In this document: positions 9,549-16,953 of the stretch, piece after piece
How positions within the stretch are numbered: position 1 is the stretch's first letter
Layout: every line of letters starts with the position of its first letter
Assembly: GCF_030730205.1 (NCBI RefSeq)
Contig: NZ_JANQVQ010000019.1
Coordinates: 4,825 to 68,824, forward strand
Origin: Paraglaciecola sp.
Lineage (GTDB): Bacteria > Pseudomonadota > Gammaproteobacteria > Enterobacterales > Alteromonadaceae
Length of the DNA: 64,000 nucleotides
Direction of reading: 5' to 3'
Translations under genes and position numbers: made by a program
Notes under the pieces: model-generated
The model's database searches: none
Seen by the model: only the letters and a program-made list of their open reading frames with translations
Told to the model about the DNA's origin: nothing

Positions 9549-9575
9549 TTGAAAATAAAAATAATAACCCCACAA
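9549..9575 (+). promoter_or_regulatory. Sigma-32 heat-shock promoter of dnaK
   Basis: TTGAAA at 9549-9554, 13 bases, then CCCCACAA from 9568: a good RpoH-type promoter with the same spacing as the grpE one. It lies 39 bases before the dnaK start, inside the grpE-dnaK gap. Confidence 0.75.
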
Positions 9576-9614
9576 AGTGTACAGGCTTTTAGAACTATAT
9601 TTGGAGATTAACTA

Positions 9615-11534
9615 ATGGGTAGAATCATTGGCATAGATTTAGGTACAACTAACTCTTGTATTGCAATACTAGACGGCGGCAAAGCCAAAGTTATCGAAAA
9701 CGCAGAGGGCGATCGTACTACTCCCTCTATCATCGCTTACACACAAGATGGTGAAATCTTAGTGGGTGCACCTGCCAAACGTCAGGCGGTTACTAACCCT
9801 AAAAACACCTTGTTTGCTATCAAGCGTTTGATTGGTCGTCGCTTCGAAGATAAAGAAGTGCAACGTGATATCGACATCATGCCTTACAACATCGTTAAGG
9901 CTGACAATGGCGATGCATGGGTAGAAGCGAAAGGCGAGAAAATGGCGCCACCGCAAATTTCTGCTGAAGTATTGAAAAAAATGAAAAAGACCGCCGAAGA
10001 TTACTTAGGCGAAGAAGTGACTGCAGCGGTTATTACGGTACCTGCATATTTTAACGATTCACAGCGCCAAGCAACTAAAGATGCTGGTCGTATCGCAGGT
10101 CTAGACGTAAAACGTATTATTAACGAACCGACTGCTGCCGCACTTGCCTACGGTATGGACAAGAAAAAAGGCGACAGCGTTGTTGCGGTATACGACTTAG
10201 GTGGTGGTACCTTTGATATTTCAATTATCGAAATCGATGAAGCTGATGGCGAGCATACCTTCGAAGTATTAGCGACTAACGGTGACACTCACCTAGGTGG
10301 TGAAGATTTTGATAACCAAGTGATTAACTATTTGGTTGAAGAATTCAAAAAAGACAGCGGTATTGATTTACGTAAAGATCCTTTGGCAATGCAACGCCTA
10401 AAAGAAGCTGGCGAAAAAGCGAAGATCGAATTGTCTTCTGCTCAGCAAACTGAAGTTAACTTACCTTACGTGACTGCAGATGCGTCTGGTCCTAAACACT
10501 TAGCCATCAAATTGACACGTGCTAAGTTAGAATCTTTGGTTGAGAAAATGGTTAAAGCCACGCTTGAGCCACTTAAACAAGCGCTAGCGGATGCTGACTT
10601 ATCAGTAGGTGATATCAACGATATCATTTTGGTTGGTGGTCAAACACGTATGCCATTGGTACAGAAGTATGTCACTGAGTTTTTTGGTAAAGAGCCACGT
10701 AAAGACGTAAACCCTGATGAAGCAGTTGCAGTAGGTGCGGCAATTCAAGGTGGTGTACTGTCTGGTGATGTTAAAGACGTATTGTTACTTGACGTAACAC
10801 CTCTGTCTTTAGGTATCGAAACGATGGGCGGTGTCATGACTGCGCTTATCGAGAAAAACACCACCGTGCCAACTAAGAAGTCACAAACCTTTTCTACAGC
10901 AGAAGATAACCAAGCTGCAGTAACGGTTCACGTGCTACAAGGTGAGCGTAAACAAGCGTCTGGCAATAAGTCGCTAGGTCAATTTAACCTAGAAGGCATT
11001 CGTCCTGCGCAGCGTGGTGCACCGCAAATTGAAGTCACGTTTGACATCGATGCTGATGGTATCTTGCATGTATCAGCAAAAGATAAAGATACAAATAAAG
11101 AGCAAAAAATCACTATCAAAGCGTCTTCAGGTTTGAGTGATGAAGAAATAGAAAAAATGGTACAAGATGCCGAAGCAAACAAAGATGCGGACAAAAAGTT
11201 TGAAGAATTAGTGCAAGCCCGTAACCAAGCTGATGGCATGGTACACGGTACTCGCAAGCAAGTTGAAGAAGCAGGCGATGCACTGAGCGATGCTGATAAA
11301 GCGGAAATCGAAACTGCAATTACGGCGCTAGAAACCGCAATTAAAGGTGACGATAAAGCTGAGATTGAAGCTAAAACGCAAGAGTTAATTCAAGCTTCTG
11401 GTAAATTGATGGAAGTTGCTCAAGCCAAAGCGGCCTCTGAGGGTGCGGCTGAGCCTACTGATGCAGGCGCTGCTAAGCAAGATGACGATGTTGTTGACGC
11501 TGAGTTTGAAGAAGTAAAAGACGATAAGAAGTAA
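9615..11534 (+). CDS. dnaK: Chaperone DnaK (Hsp70)
   Basis: A full-length 639-residue Hsp70. The N-terminal ATPase starts with [11 protein letters not shown] and carries [32 protein letters not shown]-type and GGQTRMP motifs. The substrate-binding domain begins near residue 390 ([17 protein letters not shown]), and the helical lid ends in an acidic tail (EEVKDDKK), as in E. coli. It folds and rescues proteins together with DnaJ and GrpE in the cytoplasm. The order grpE, dnaK, dnaJ is all on one strand. It has its own sigma-32 promoter and a hairpin terminator behind it, so dnaJ transcription is probably partly separate. Confidence 0.98.
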   Translation: MGRIIGIDLGTTNSCIAILDGGKAKVIENAEGDRTTPSIIAYTQDGEILVGAPAKRQAVTNPKNTLFAIKRLIGRRFEDKEVQRDIDIMPYNIVKADNGDAWVEAKGEKMAPPQISAEVLKKMKKTAEDYLGEEVTAAVITVPAYFNDSQRQATKDAGRIAGLDVKRIINEPTAAALAYGMDKKKGDSVVAVYDLGGGTFDISIIEIDEADGEHTFEVLATNGDTHLGGEDFDNQVINYLVEEFKKDSGIDLRKDPLAMQRLKEAGEKAKIELSSAQQTEVNLPYVTADASGPKHLAIKLTRAKLESLVEKMVKATLEPLKQALADADLSVGDINDIILVGGQTRMPLVQKYVTEFFGKEPRKDVNPDEAVAVGAAIQGGVLSGDVKDVLLLDVTPLSLGIETMGGVMTALIEKNTTVPTKKSQTFSTAEDNQAAVTVHVLQGERKQASGNKSLGQFNLEGIRPAQRGAPQIEVTFDIDADGILHVSAKDKDTNKEQKITIKASSGLSDEEIEKMVQDAEANKDADKKFEELVQARNQADGMVHGTRKQVEEAGDALSDADKAEIETAITALETAIKGDDKAEIEAKTQELIQASGKLMEVAQAKAASEGAAEPTDAGAAKQDDDVVDAEFEEVKDDKK

Positions 11535-11602
11535 TTCTTATTTAATTTGTCTGCCGGGCGACTCATTGACTGTAACCAGCAGTGAGTCTTAGCCTAATGA
11601 TA

Positions 11603-11646
11603 CAAACTTGGCGCAGCGGCTAAACCGATTTGCGCCTTGTTTGTTT
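11603..11646 (+). terminator. Terminator-like hairpin between dnaK and dnaJ
   Basis: GGCGCA (11610-11615) pairs with TGCGCC (11631-11636), with inner CGG/CCG and outer CAAAC/GTTTG pairs, followed by a T-rich run. A separate hairpin (GACTCA...TGAGTC, 11560-11588) lies just before it without a T tract. The pair may attenuate rather than fully stop read-through into dnaJ. Confidence 0.65.
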
Positions 11647-11709
11647 TAGAAAATCTTTAAATAACTGTTTACAACAGTAAGTTTTACCTTATCAGGATAC
11701 ACAAGCGAT

Positions 11710-12846
11710 ATGTCGAAGCGAGATTATTATGAAGTGTTGGGTGTCGACAAAGGCGCCGCCGAACGCGATATAAAAAAGGCCTATAAACGCCTTGCGATGA
11801 AGTATCACCCCGATCGTAATCAGGGTGATAAAGCCATGGAAGAAAAGTTTAAAGAAATTCAAGAAGCCCATGAGATTTTAACTGATTCGCAAAAGCGCGC
11901 GGCATATGATCAATATGGTCATGCTGGTGTTGATCCCAATCGTGGTGGTGGACGTGGTCAAGGCGCCGATTTTGGCGATATTTTTGGCGACGTGTTTGGT
12001 GACATTTTCGGTGGTGGCGGTCGAGGAGGCAGACAGTCTCGAGCTCGCCAAGGTTCAGATCTACGTTACAACCTTGAGCTGACTCTCGAAGAAGCTGTTC
12101 GTGGCAAAAGCGTTGAAATACGCGTACCAACCCTAGTTGAATGTGACACCTGTGATGGCTCAGGTGCCAAAAAAGGTTCTAGTCCCGTTACGTGTTCAAC
12201 GTGCCACGGCCAAGGTCAAGTGCAAATGCGCCAAGGTTTCTTTGCTGTGCAACAAACCTGTCCTACTTGTTCGGGTAAGGGCAAGATTATCAAAGATCCT
12301 TGTGGTTCATGTCGTGGCCACGGACGTGTTGAAAAAACCAAAACCTTATCTGTTAAAGTACCCGCAGGTGTTGATACCGGTGATCGTATTCGCTTAACAG
12401 GCGAAGGTGAAGCTGGCGAAATGGGGGCACCAGCAGGTGATTTGTATGTTCAAGTACATGTAAAAGACCACAAAATATTCACCCGTGAAGGTAATAACTT
12501 GTACTGCGAAGTTCCTTTGAGCTTTACTCGTGCGGCTTTGGGGGGAGAAATCGAAGTTCCCACCCTAGAAGGCAAAGTAAAATTGAAAGTGACGCCCGAA
12601 ACGCAAACTGGGAAAATGTTCCGCTTACGTGACAAGGGTGTTAAGTCAGTACGCAGTGGTAATGTGGGTGACTTGATTTGCAAGGTGGTAATTGAAACAC
12701 CGGTTAATCTTAGTAGCCGCCAAAAAGAGTTGTTAGAAGAGCTTGAAGAGTCTATGGGTAAAGGCAAAGATGTGGCCAAAAACAGACCTAAAGAAAGTGG
12801 CTTTTTTGATGGGGTTAAAAAGTTTTTTGACGATTTAACCAATTAA
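11710..12846 (+). CDS. dnaJ: Co-chaperone DnaJ (Hsp40)
   Basis: A 378-residue type I Hsp40 that delivers unfolded proteins to DnaK and stimulates its ATPase. The J domain carries HPD at residues 33-35. A Gly/Phe-rich linker follows at about 75-115 ([15 protein letters not shown]). The four zinc-binding repeats are all intact ([32 protein letters not shown]), and the two C-terminal beta domains follow. AGGA lies about a dozen bases before ATG 11710. I find no clear sigma-32 promoter in the dnaK-dnaJ gap, so expression probably depends on read-through. A strong terminator follows. Confidence 0.97.
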   Translation: MSKRDYYEVLGVDKGAAERDIKKAYKRLAMKYHPDRNQGDKAMEEKFKEIQEAHEILTDSQKRAAYDQYGHAGVDPNRGGGRGQGADFGDIFGDVFGDIFGGGGRGGRQSRARQGSDLRYNLELTLEEAVRGKSVEIRVPTLVECDTCDGSGAKKGSSPVTCSTCHGQGQVQMRQGFFAVQQTCPTCSGKGKIIKDPCGSCRGHGRVEKTKTLSVKVPAGVDTGDRIRLTGEGEAGEMGAPAGDLYVQVHVKDHKIFTREGNNLYCEVPLSFTRAALGGEIEVPTLEGKVKLKVTPETQTGKMFRLRDKGVKSVRSGNVGDLICKVVIETPVNLSSRQKELLEELEESMGKGKDVAKNRPKESGFFDGVKKFFDDLTN

Positions 12847-12868
12847 ACTTAGATCTTATAGTTTGTTT

Positions 12869-12895
12869 AAGCCGCTCCATTGAGCGGCTTTTTTT
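12869..12895 (+). terminator. Rho-independent terminator after dnaJ
   Basis: AAGCCGCTC (12869-12877), a CATT loop, GAGCGGCTT (12882-12890), then a T run. Confidence 0.9.
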
Positions 12896-12958
12896 ATCGC
12901 TATAATTCAGCAATGTTTTGTGAAAGAATAAATTTTTAATGAGCGTTTAAGGATAATA

Positions 12959-13399
12959 ATGAAAAAAATATGTATGGCTTTAGTTGGGTTATCACTAGCC
13001 TTTGCCAGTGTTGCACAGCCCGCTAAAAAAGCGAGCATAGAGCAGTTAATGCAACTCACCGGGGCGGGTGATTTGAGTGCGCAAATGATGAATCAAATGC
13101 TACCGGCAATGCAACAGATGATACCTGATGCGCCGCCGACTTTTTGGGACACCTTTAAGCAAGAACTCGATGCCAATGAACTTATGAAAATGATCATTCC
13201 AGTGTACCAAAAGCATCTAAGTGAAGAAGATATTCAAGCCATACTGGCGTTCTATTCAACACCTGCCGGTAAAAAATTAATCTCTGCTCAGCCTGCCATT
13301 ATGCAGGAATCGATGATGATAGGTCAGCAATGGGGGCAACAGGTCTTTATGCGTGCCAAACAAAAATTCGATGCTATGTCAGCTGCTCAGCCGCAGTAA
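12959..13399 (+). CDS. DUF2059 family exported protein
   Basis: A 146-residue protein with a signal peptide (cleavage near SVA-QP, residue 20), hence periplasmic. The mature part is helical and Met/Gln-rich and ends in the DUF2059 signature: IPVYQKHLSEEDIQAILAFY, then STPAGKKL and a helix with PAIMQESM. Members are widespread periplasmic proteins without a proven function. It follows the dnaJ terminator, with about 60 bases for its own promoter, and is a separate unit from the VOC gene downstream. The family call is good; no function is claimed. Confidence 0.85.
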   Translation: MKKICMALVGLSLAFASVAQPAKKASIEQLMQLTGAGDLSAQMMNQMLPAMQQMIPDAPPTFWDTFKQELDANELMKMIIPVYQKHLSEEDIQAILAFYSTPAGKKLISAQPAIMQESMMIGQQWGQQVFMRAKQKFDAMSAAQPQ

Positions 13400-13446
13400 T
13401 TTATCAAACTAGGGGCTTTTTTGTCAGTAATTAAGGGAGCTAAAGC

Positions 13447-13830
13447 ATGTTAAAGCGCATTCATCATGTGGCTATTATTTGTTCTGACTATCCACGCTCG
13501 AAACAGTTTTATACTGAGGTGTTGGGTCTTGCGGTGATCGCTGAAAACTATCGAGCAGAGCGGCAATCGTATAAGTTAGATTTGGCCTTACCGGATGGGG
13601 GGCAGCTTGAAATGTTTTCGTTTCCAGACGCCCCGCCCAGGCCTAGTCGACCTGAAGCGCAGGGCTTGCGGCACTTGGCTTTTGTAGTTGATTCGGTCGC
13701 GCTGAGCAAGCAGCAATTAGAAAAGCAGGGCATCGAAGTCGAAGCCATAAGAATTGACGAGTATACAGGTAAACCCTTTACTTTTTTCAGCGATCCTGAC
13801 GGTCTACCCTTAGAGTTATATCAAGCCTAG
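13447..13830 (+). CDS. gloA2: VOC-superfamily protein, YaeR/GloA2-like
   Basis: A 127-residue vicinal-oxygen-chelate protein that closely follows E. coli YaeR: IHHVAIICSDYPRSKQFYTEVLG at the start, ELFSF-like LEMFSFPDAPPRPSRPEA in the middle, LRHLAFVVD, and TFFSDPDGLPLELYQ at the end. The likely metal ligands (His near 7, Glu near 57, His near 76, Glu near 124) are all present. Relatives are glyoxalase-I-like metal proteins; the substrate of YaeR itself is not established, so the name marks the family only. It is followed at 100 bases by a monooxygenase-fold gene on the same strand. ATG 13447 has GGAG a few bases before it. Confidence 0.85.
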   Translation: MLKRIHHVAIICSDYPRSKQFYTEVLGLAVIAENYRAERQSYKLDLALPDGGQLEMFSFPDAPPRPSRPEAQGLRHLAFVVDSVALSKQQLEKQGIEVEAIRIDEYTGKPFTFFSDPDGLPLELYQA

Positions 13831-13930
13831 GGTTTGATACTCGCCGGTGTGAGGTTTGCTCTGAATAAAGTCGAGCCTGATGTTTCAAACTTTTTCATCG
13901 CAGCCAGTGAGTTGCGGATAAGGAAAAATA

Positions 13931-14221
13931 ATGTACGGATTAATTGGAAAGATCGATTGTGTCGAAGGTAAGCGTGAAGCGTTAACTGATATATTGTTAA
14001 CTGGAGTGGCCGATATGCCAGGGTGTCTTAGCTATATTATTGCCAATGATAAATTAGATGAGAATGCCCTTTGGGTGACAGAAGTATGGACAGATGAAAC
14101 CCATCATAAAGCGTCTATCATGCTGCCGTCGGTGCAAGAAGCAATCAAATTAGGTAAACCCATGATCAAAGGGTTTGCTGAACGTTTTGAAACCTGTCCT
14201 ACCGGAGGCATTGGCCTTTAA
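13931..14221 (+). CDS. Antibiotic biosynthesis monooxygenase (ABM) fold protein
   Basis: A 96-residue single-domain dimeric ferredoxin-like-barrel protein of the ABM family (YgiN-like): YGLIGKIDCVEGKREALTDIL, then PGCLSYIIAND, and ALWVTEVWTDETHHKAS. Family members act as cofactor-free quinol or polyketide oxygenases, or as haem-degrading enzymes, and the true substrate cannot be told from sequence. It lies behind gloA2 on the same strand with AAGG before the ATG, possibly one transcript. The gene is convergent with the DUF3718 gene, and a long palindrome between them probably ends one or both transcripts. Confidence 0.8.
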   Translation: MYGLIGKIDCVEGKREALTDILLTGVADMPGCLSYIIANDKLDENALWVTEVWTDETHHKASIMLPSVQEAIKLGKPMIKGFAERFETCPTGGIGL

Positions 14222-14272
14222 TGGCAGTAAAATATTGAACTCAGCTAATTTTGGCATGTAGTTAAAAACGAA

Positions 14273-14303
14273 GTTGAGCTCAGTCAAGTTGACTGAGCTC
14301 AAC
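14273..14303. terminator. 31-base perfect palindrome between convergent genes
   Basis: Fifteen-base arms 14273-14287 and 14289-14303 (start GTTGAGCTCAG) pair perfectly around one base. Read on the minus strand it is followed by TTCGTTTTTAAC, so it can end the transcript arriving from the minus strand only if that gene reads through; on the plus strand the following bases are less T-rich. Best read as a shared, two-way terminator. Confidence 0.6.
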
Positions 14304-14312
14304 CTTAGCATT

Positions 14313-14642
14313 CTATTGACTGATTTTAGCTTGAATAAAGTTTACAACATCAGTTGCTTGACGAGTTTCAGAAAACTCAGCCAATCCTTTACCAGCACAG
14401 CTCACATTTTTTTCGTCTAAAACAATGTCAAGGACACGTTGTTTTGAACTTGCTAGCACGCCAACTTGACGTTCAATAGCACGTTTTAAGGTGTTGACAT
14501 CATTGTTGATAGCGGCTTTACAAAAGCCTGCAAATTCAGTGTCACCAACAAATTTAACTTTCTTAGCACTTTCAAGAGCAGCGTTAGCATTGAATGACAA
14601 GCAAGCTGCAGATACTACGATAGAAACAAATAACTTTTTCAT
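14313..14642 (-). CDS. Small exported DUF3718-like protein
   Basis: A 109-residue protein with a clear signal peptide (KKLFVSIVVSAACLSFNANA) and a helical mature domain (FAGFCKAAINNDVNTLKRAIERQ...) with two Cys (FC and SCAGK) that could form a disulfide. This resembles DUF3718 proteins, found mainly in Alteromonadales and of unknown role. ATG 14642 is chosen; an in-frame TTG two codons earlier lacks support. It is single-gene, with a long AT-rich region upstream holding a duplicated palindrome. Family assignment is moderate. Confidence 0.7.
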   Translation of the reverse strand: MKKLFVSIVVSAACLSFNANAALESAKKVKFVGDTEFAGFCKAAINNDVNTLKRAIERQVGVLASSKQRVLDIVLDEKNVSCAGKGLAEFSETRQATDVVNFIQAKISQ

Positions 14643-14706
14643 ATTCAATACCCCAATTAATTTAACCGTTTGTGTGAGAGACTTTAGGTAAATCTCGAAA
14701 CAAATA

Positions 14707-14895
14707 GTAATTAAATTACAGAAAATTGTTGTTTTTTCTTTGTGCTACTTTAATTAATAGCGTGTAAAAGTAGCAGTTCAAGTATTTAACAATATGATAT
14801 ACTGTTGAAATTTAACGACATTTTGTATTTTAATATATCTTTATAGAATAATAAGCATGTTATTTGGTCTAAATTATTATGTAATTAAATTACAG
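14707..14895. repeat. Duplicated 15-base palindromic motif in AT-rich upstream region
   Basis: GTAATTAAATTACAG occurs at 14707-14721 and again exactly at 14881-14895. The first 13 bases are a perfect inverted repeat. Both copies lie upstream of the DUF3718 gene, 65 and 239 bases before its start. The AT-rich composition raises the chance of coincidence. Confidence 0.5.
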
Positions 14896-15244
14896 TTTTG
14901 CTTGGTGGAATGTCATAAATACAAAAATTTCACATTTAAGGCTCTTATATTGCTATTTTTTTCAGCTGTCGCAGTAAATATAGTGCAAAACAAGACCGTG
15001 GCTTATGCTCGGTCAATCTCGTTAAAAGAGCACACGCCGATGCTTGTCCCTCAAAGAAATCGCGTTTCAGCCTGCAAGTAACGGATGTCGATTCAAGACA
15101 GGTATTATTTTTTGTTGTGCAGCCAATCATGAGAAGTAGGGCATCGTTTGAGCTCTTCTGCCACGAGAATACCCTAGGGTTACTTGAGACGTAATGAAGC
15201 TAATTTGATTTTTTTTGATTAAAAATTGAGCGTTAGTGCTCAGT

Positions 15245-15345
15245 AGCAGCGAGGTTTGTAGATAAACCTCGCTGCTAATGAGCGCGGATCGGGCTTTGCT
15301 TTTTCTCGCTCGATAGACCTTGCCGTAGATAAGCCTGCGCTACAT
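15245..15345. repeat. REP-like palindromic element
   Basis: A perfect 13-base stem, AGCAGCGAGGTTT (15245-15257) with AAACCTCGCTGCT (15264-15276), encloses the loop GTAGAT. A related motif returns at 15325-15343, where GTAGATAAGCCT matches GTAGATAAACCT at 15258-15269 in 11 of 12 bases. This looks like one whole and one decayed unit of a dispersed extragenic palindrome. It sits in the gene-poor stretch 14643-15392, where I see no convincing gene; short frames on both strands there lack ribosome sites. Confidence 0.5.
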
Positions 15346-15392
15346 GATGCAATAGGCTACAGCTATAGCGGTGTTGAGTAGATAGTAAGCGA

Positions 15393-15875
15393 TTAATCAG
15401 CTCTAAAGCTTTTATGACAGGCCGAGCAACTGTCTTTCACCCCGACTAAACCGCCCATTAAGGCAGCAATATCACCTTTTTCAGCCGTATTTAACAGCGC
15501 TTGGCTACTTTGCTTAAAGCCTTCGGCTTTGTCCGCAAACTTATCCGCTTGTGACCAAATTTCTGCCAAGGCATCGGTATCTAAACCTGTCTCTTGACCT
15601 GTACCTGCGGGAAACCAATCAGGTAGCACCTGGGCATGGTCAGCCAATACGCCTGCATGTTGCTGGATAACACTTAGGTCTGGAGCGCCACTCTTTAATT
15701 GTTGATTGATGGTTTTCATTGCTTTACCCATCTCTTTAAAGTTTTGTTGGCGAGTTTCAATGGTAGAACTGGCGTCTGTTGCATTAGCATTAACAGAGAC
15801 GTGCAAAGATAAAATTACGGCACTGCTTATGGCTAATGCTTTAAATGTGGAAAAACTGCGGCATGTTGTTTTCAT
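15393..15875 (-). CDS. Cytochrome c' (periplasmic)
   Basis: A 160-residue c-type cytochrome with a signal peptide (cleavage near NANA, residue 32) and a four-helix-bundle mature domain. The single haem site CSACH is near the C-terminus (residues 150-154), where cytochrome c' proteins have it. Such proteins carry a five-coordinate haem and bind NO, and some protect cells against it. Trp and Pro residues in QVLPDWFPAGTG are typical of the family. It is divergent from a cytochrome b561 gene, a common pairing that suggests electron exchange across the inner membrane. A perfect 18-base palindrome lies between the two. Confidence 0.9.
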   Translation of the reverse strand: MKTTCRSFSTFKALAISSAVILSLHVSVNANATDASSTIETRQQNFKEMGKAMKTINQQLKSGAPDLSVIQQHAGVLADHAQVLPDWFPAGTGQETGLDTDALAEIWSQADKFADKAEGFKQSSQALLNTAEKGDIAALMGGLVGVKDSCSACHKSFRAD

Positions 15876-16061
15876 GTTTGTGATTCTCTGTTTTGATTAA
15901 ATTAATACCATGTCAGGCTTTGCCCAGTTAAGTTTACGGCTACGCTGAGCCCTTTTCCATTCTACGCGACTTTAATTCTTAATATCAAAGGTTAAACCTT
16001 AGCTTTTAGACGCAGAGCAATTAGCTATATCATTTGATTGAATGAATAATGGCGAATATGA

Positions 16062-16079
16062 AATACTGTAAACAGTATT
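16062..16079. promoter_or_regulatory. 18-base perfect palindrome between cytochrome genes
   Basis: AATACTGT (16062-16069), AA, ACAGTATT (16072-16079). It lies 58 bases before the b561 start and about 190 before the cytochrome c' start on the other strand. Probably an operator; the CTGT/ACAG spacing is too short for LexA. The regulator is unknown. Confidence 0.55.
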
Positions 16080-16137
16080 GTTGGTAAGCCATTTATTTGG
16101 CCTTTCTTTTAAGCAACGTTTTTCAGCAGGTAGCAAT

Positions 16138-16794
16138 ATGACAAACAATCAAACTAGCGCCAATCGAGTATGGGATTGGCCCATCAGATTTGTCCATTGG
16201 TCCTTTGTCATTTTACTCGCGCTTTTATGGTGGACTGCTGAAAATGGCGAAATGGACATTCATCGCTATGCTGGTTACGCGATCACGAGTTTGCTGGTTT
16301 TTCGTCTATATTGGGGCTTTGCCGGCAGTAATACCGCGAGATTCACTCAATTTGTGCAAGGTCCAACCCAGACATGGCGTTATGCTAAAACTCTCGGCCA
16401 GCCTCACACGGCACCTCAATATGGTCACAACCCGCTAGGGGCTTATAGTGTTGTTCTATTATTAAGTCTGATGGGTATTCAAGTGATTTCTGGCTTGTTT
16501 GCCATTGATGTGGATGGTTGGGAGGCTGGCCCCTTAAATGACTATGTTTCTTTTGAAACAGGGCGCCTAAGTGCAGCATGGCACGAATACACTTTTAATG
16601 TGATCCTCGGTTGGATTATTTTGCATCTCTTTGCTGTGACGTATTATTTGTTTTGGCGCAAACAAAATTTAATTTCAGCCATGCTCAGTGGCAAGACAAA
16701 GGAGGGCGGTAGTGGCAAATTTATTGCAGCTCGTCCTACTCACTACTTTGTGGGTTTAGCGTTAATACTGATTACCCTGTGGTTACTTTTATAG
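16138..16794 (+). CDS. Cytochrome b561-family membrane protein
   Basis: A 218-residue di-haem inner-membrane cytochrome of the bacterial b561/Ni-hydrogenase b-subunit type. Four membrane spans are visible, with likely haem ligands in RFVHWSFV, DIHRYAGYA, AAWHEYTFN and LHLFAVTYY. It would pass electrons from the quinone pool to a periplasmic partner, here plausibly the cytochrome c' encoded divergently. ATG 16138 is preferred over the upstream TTG 16078 because AGG precedes it at good distance and the family begins with the RVWDWPIRFVHW segment seen right after it. It is not obviously in an operon with the TonB receptor 160 bases downstream. Confidence 0.85.
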   Translation: MTNNQTSANRVWDWPIRFVHWSFVILLALLWWTAENGEMDIHRYAGYAITSLLVFRLYWGFAGSNTARFTQFVQGPTQTWRYAKTLGQPHTAPQYGHNPLGAYSVVLLLSLMGIQVISGLFAIDVDGWEAGPLNDYVSFETGRLSAAWHEYTFNVILGWIILHLFAVTYYLFWRKQNLISAMLSGKTKEGGSGKFIAARPTHYFVGLALILITLWLLL

Positions 16795-16953
16795 CTATTT
16801 GATGGTGTGGGTCGGGAATACAAAAACTTATGATAAACATGCGCTTATGTCGATATTTAATAAAAATGTCACTGTTTGTTCATCTAATTATCGCAAAAGG
16901 GCTTTAGCTTAGAGGGCTGTGAAATCACTTAATTACTCGGAAGTAAATGTAAT

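Noticed and set aside
14857-15081. 74-residue frame on plus with a hydrophobic centre, and a 61-residue minus frame at 14945-15130
   Set aside because: Neither has a good ribosome site or recognisable family; both lie in an AT-rich repeat-bearing region and overlap each other. Not called as genes.
16062-16079. LexA (SOS) box
   Set aside because: CTGT and ACAG are separated by two bases; the LexA site needs eight.
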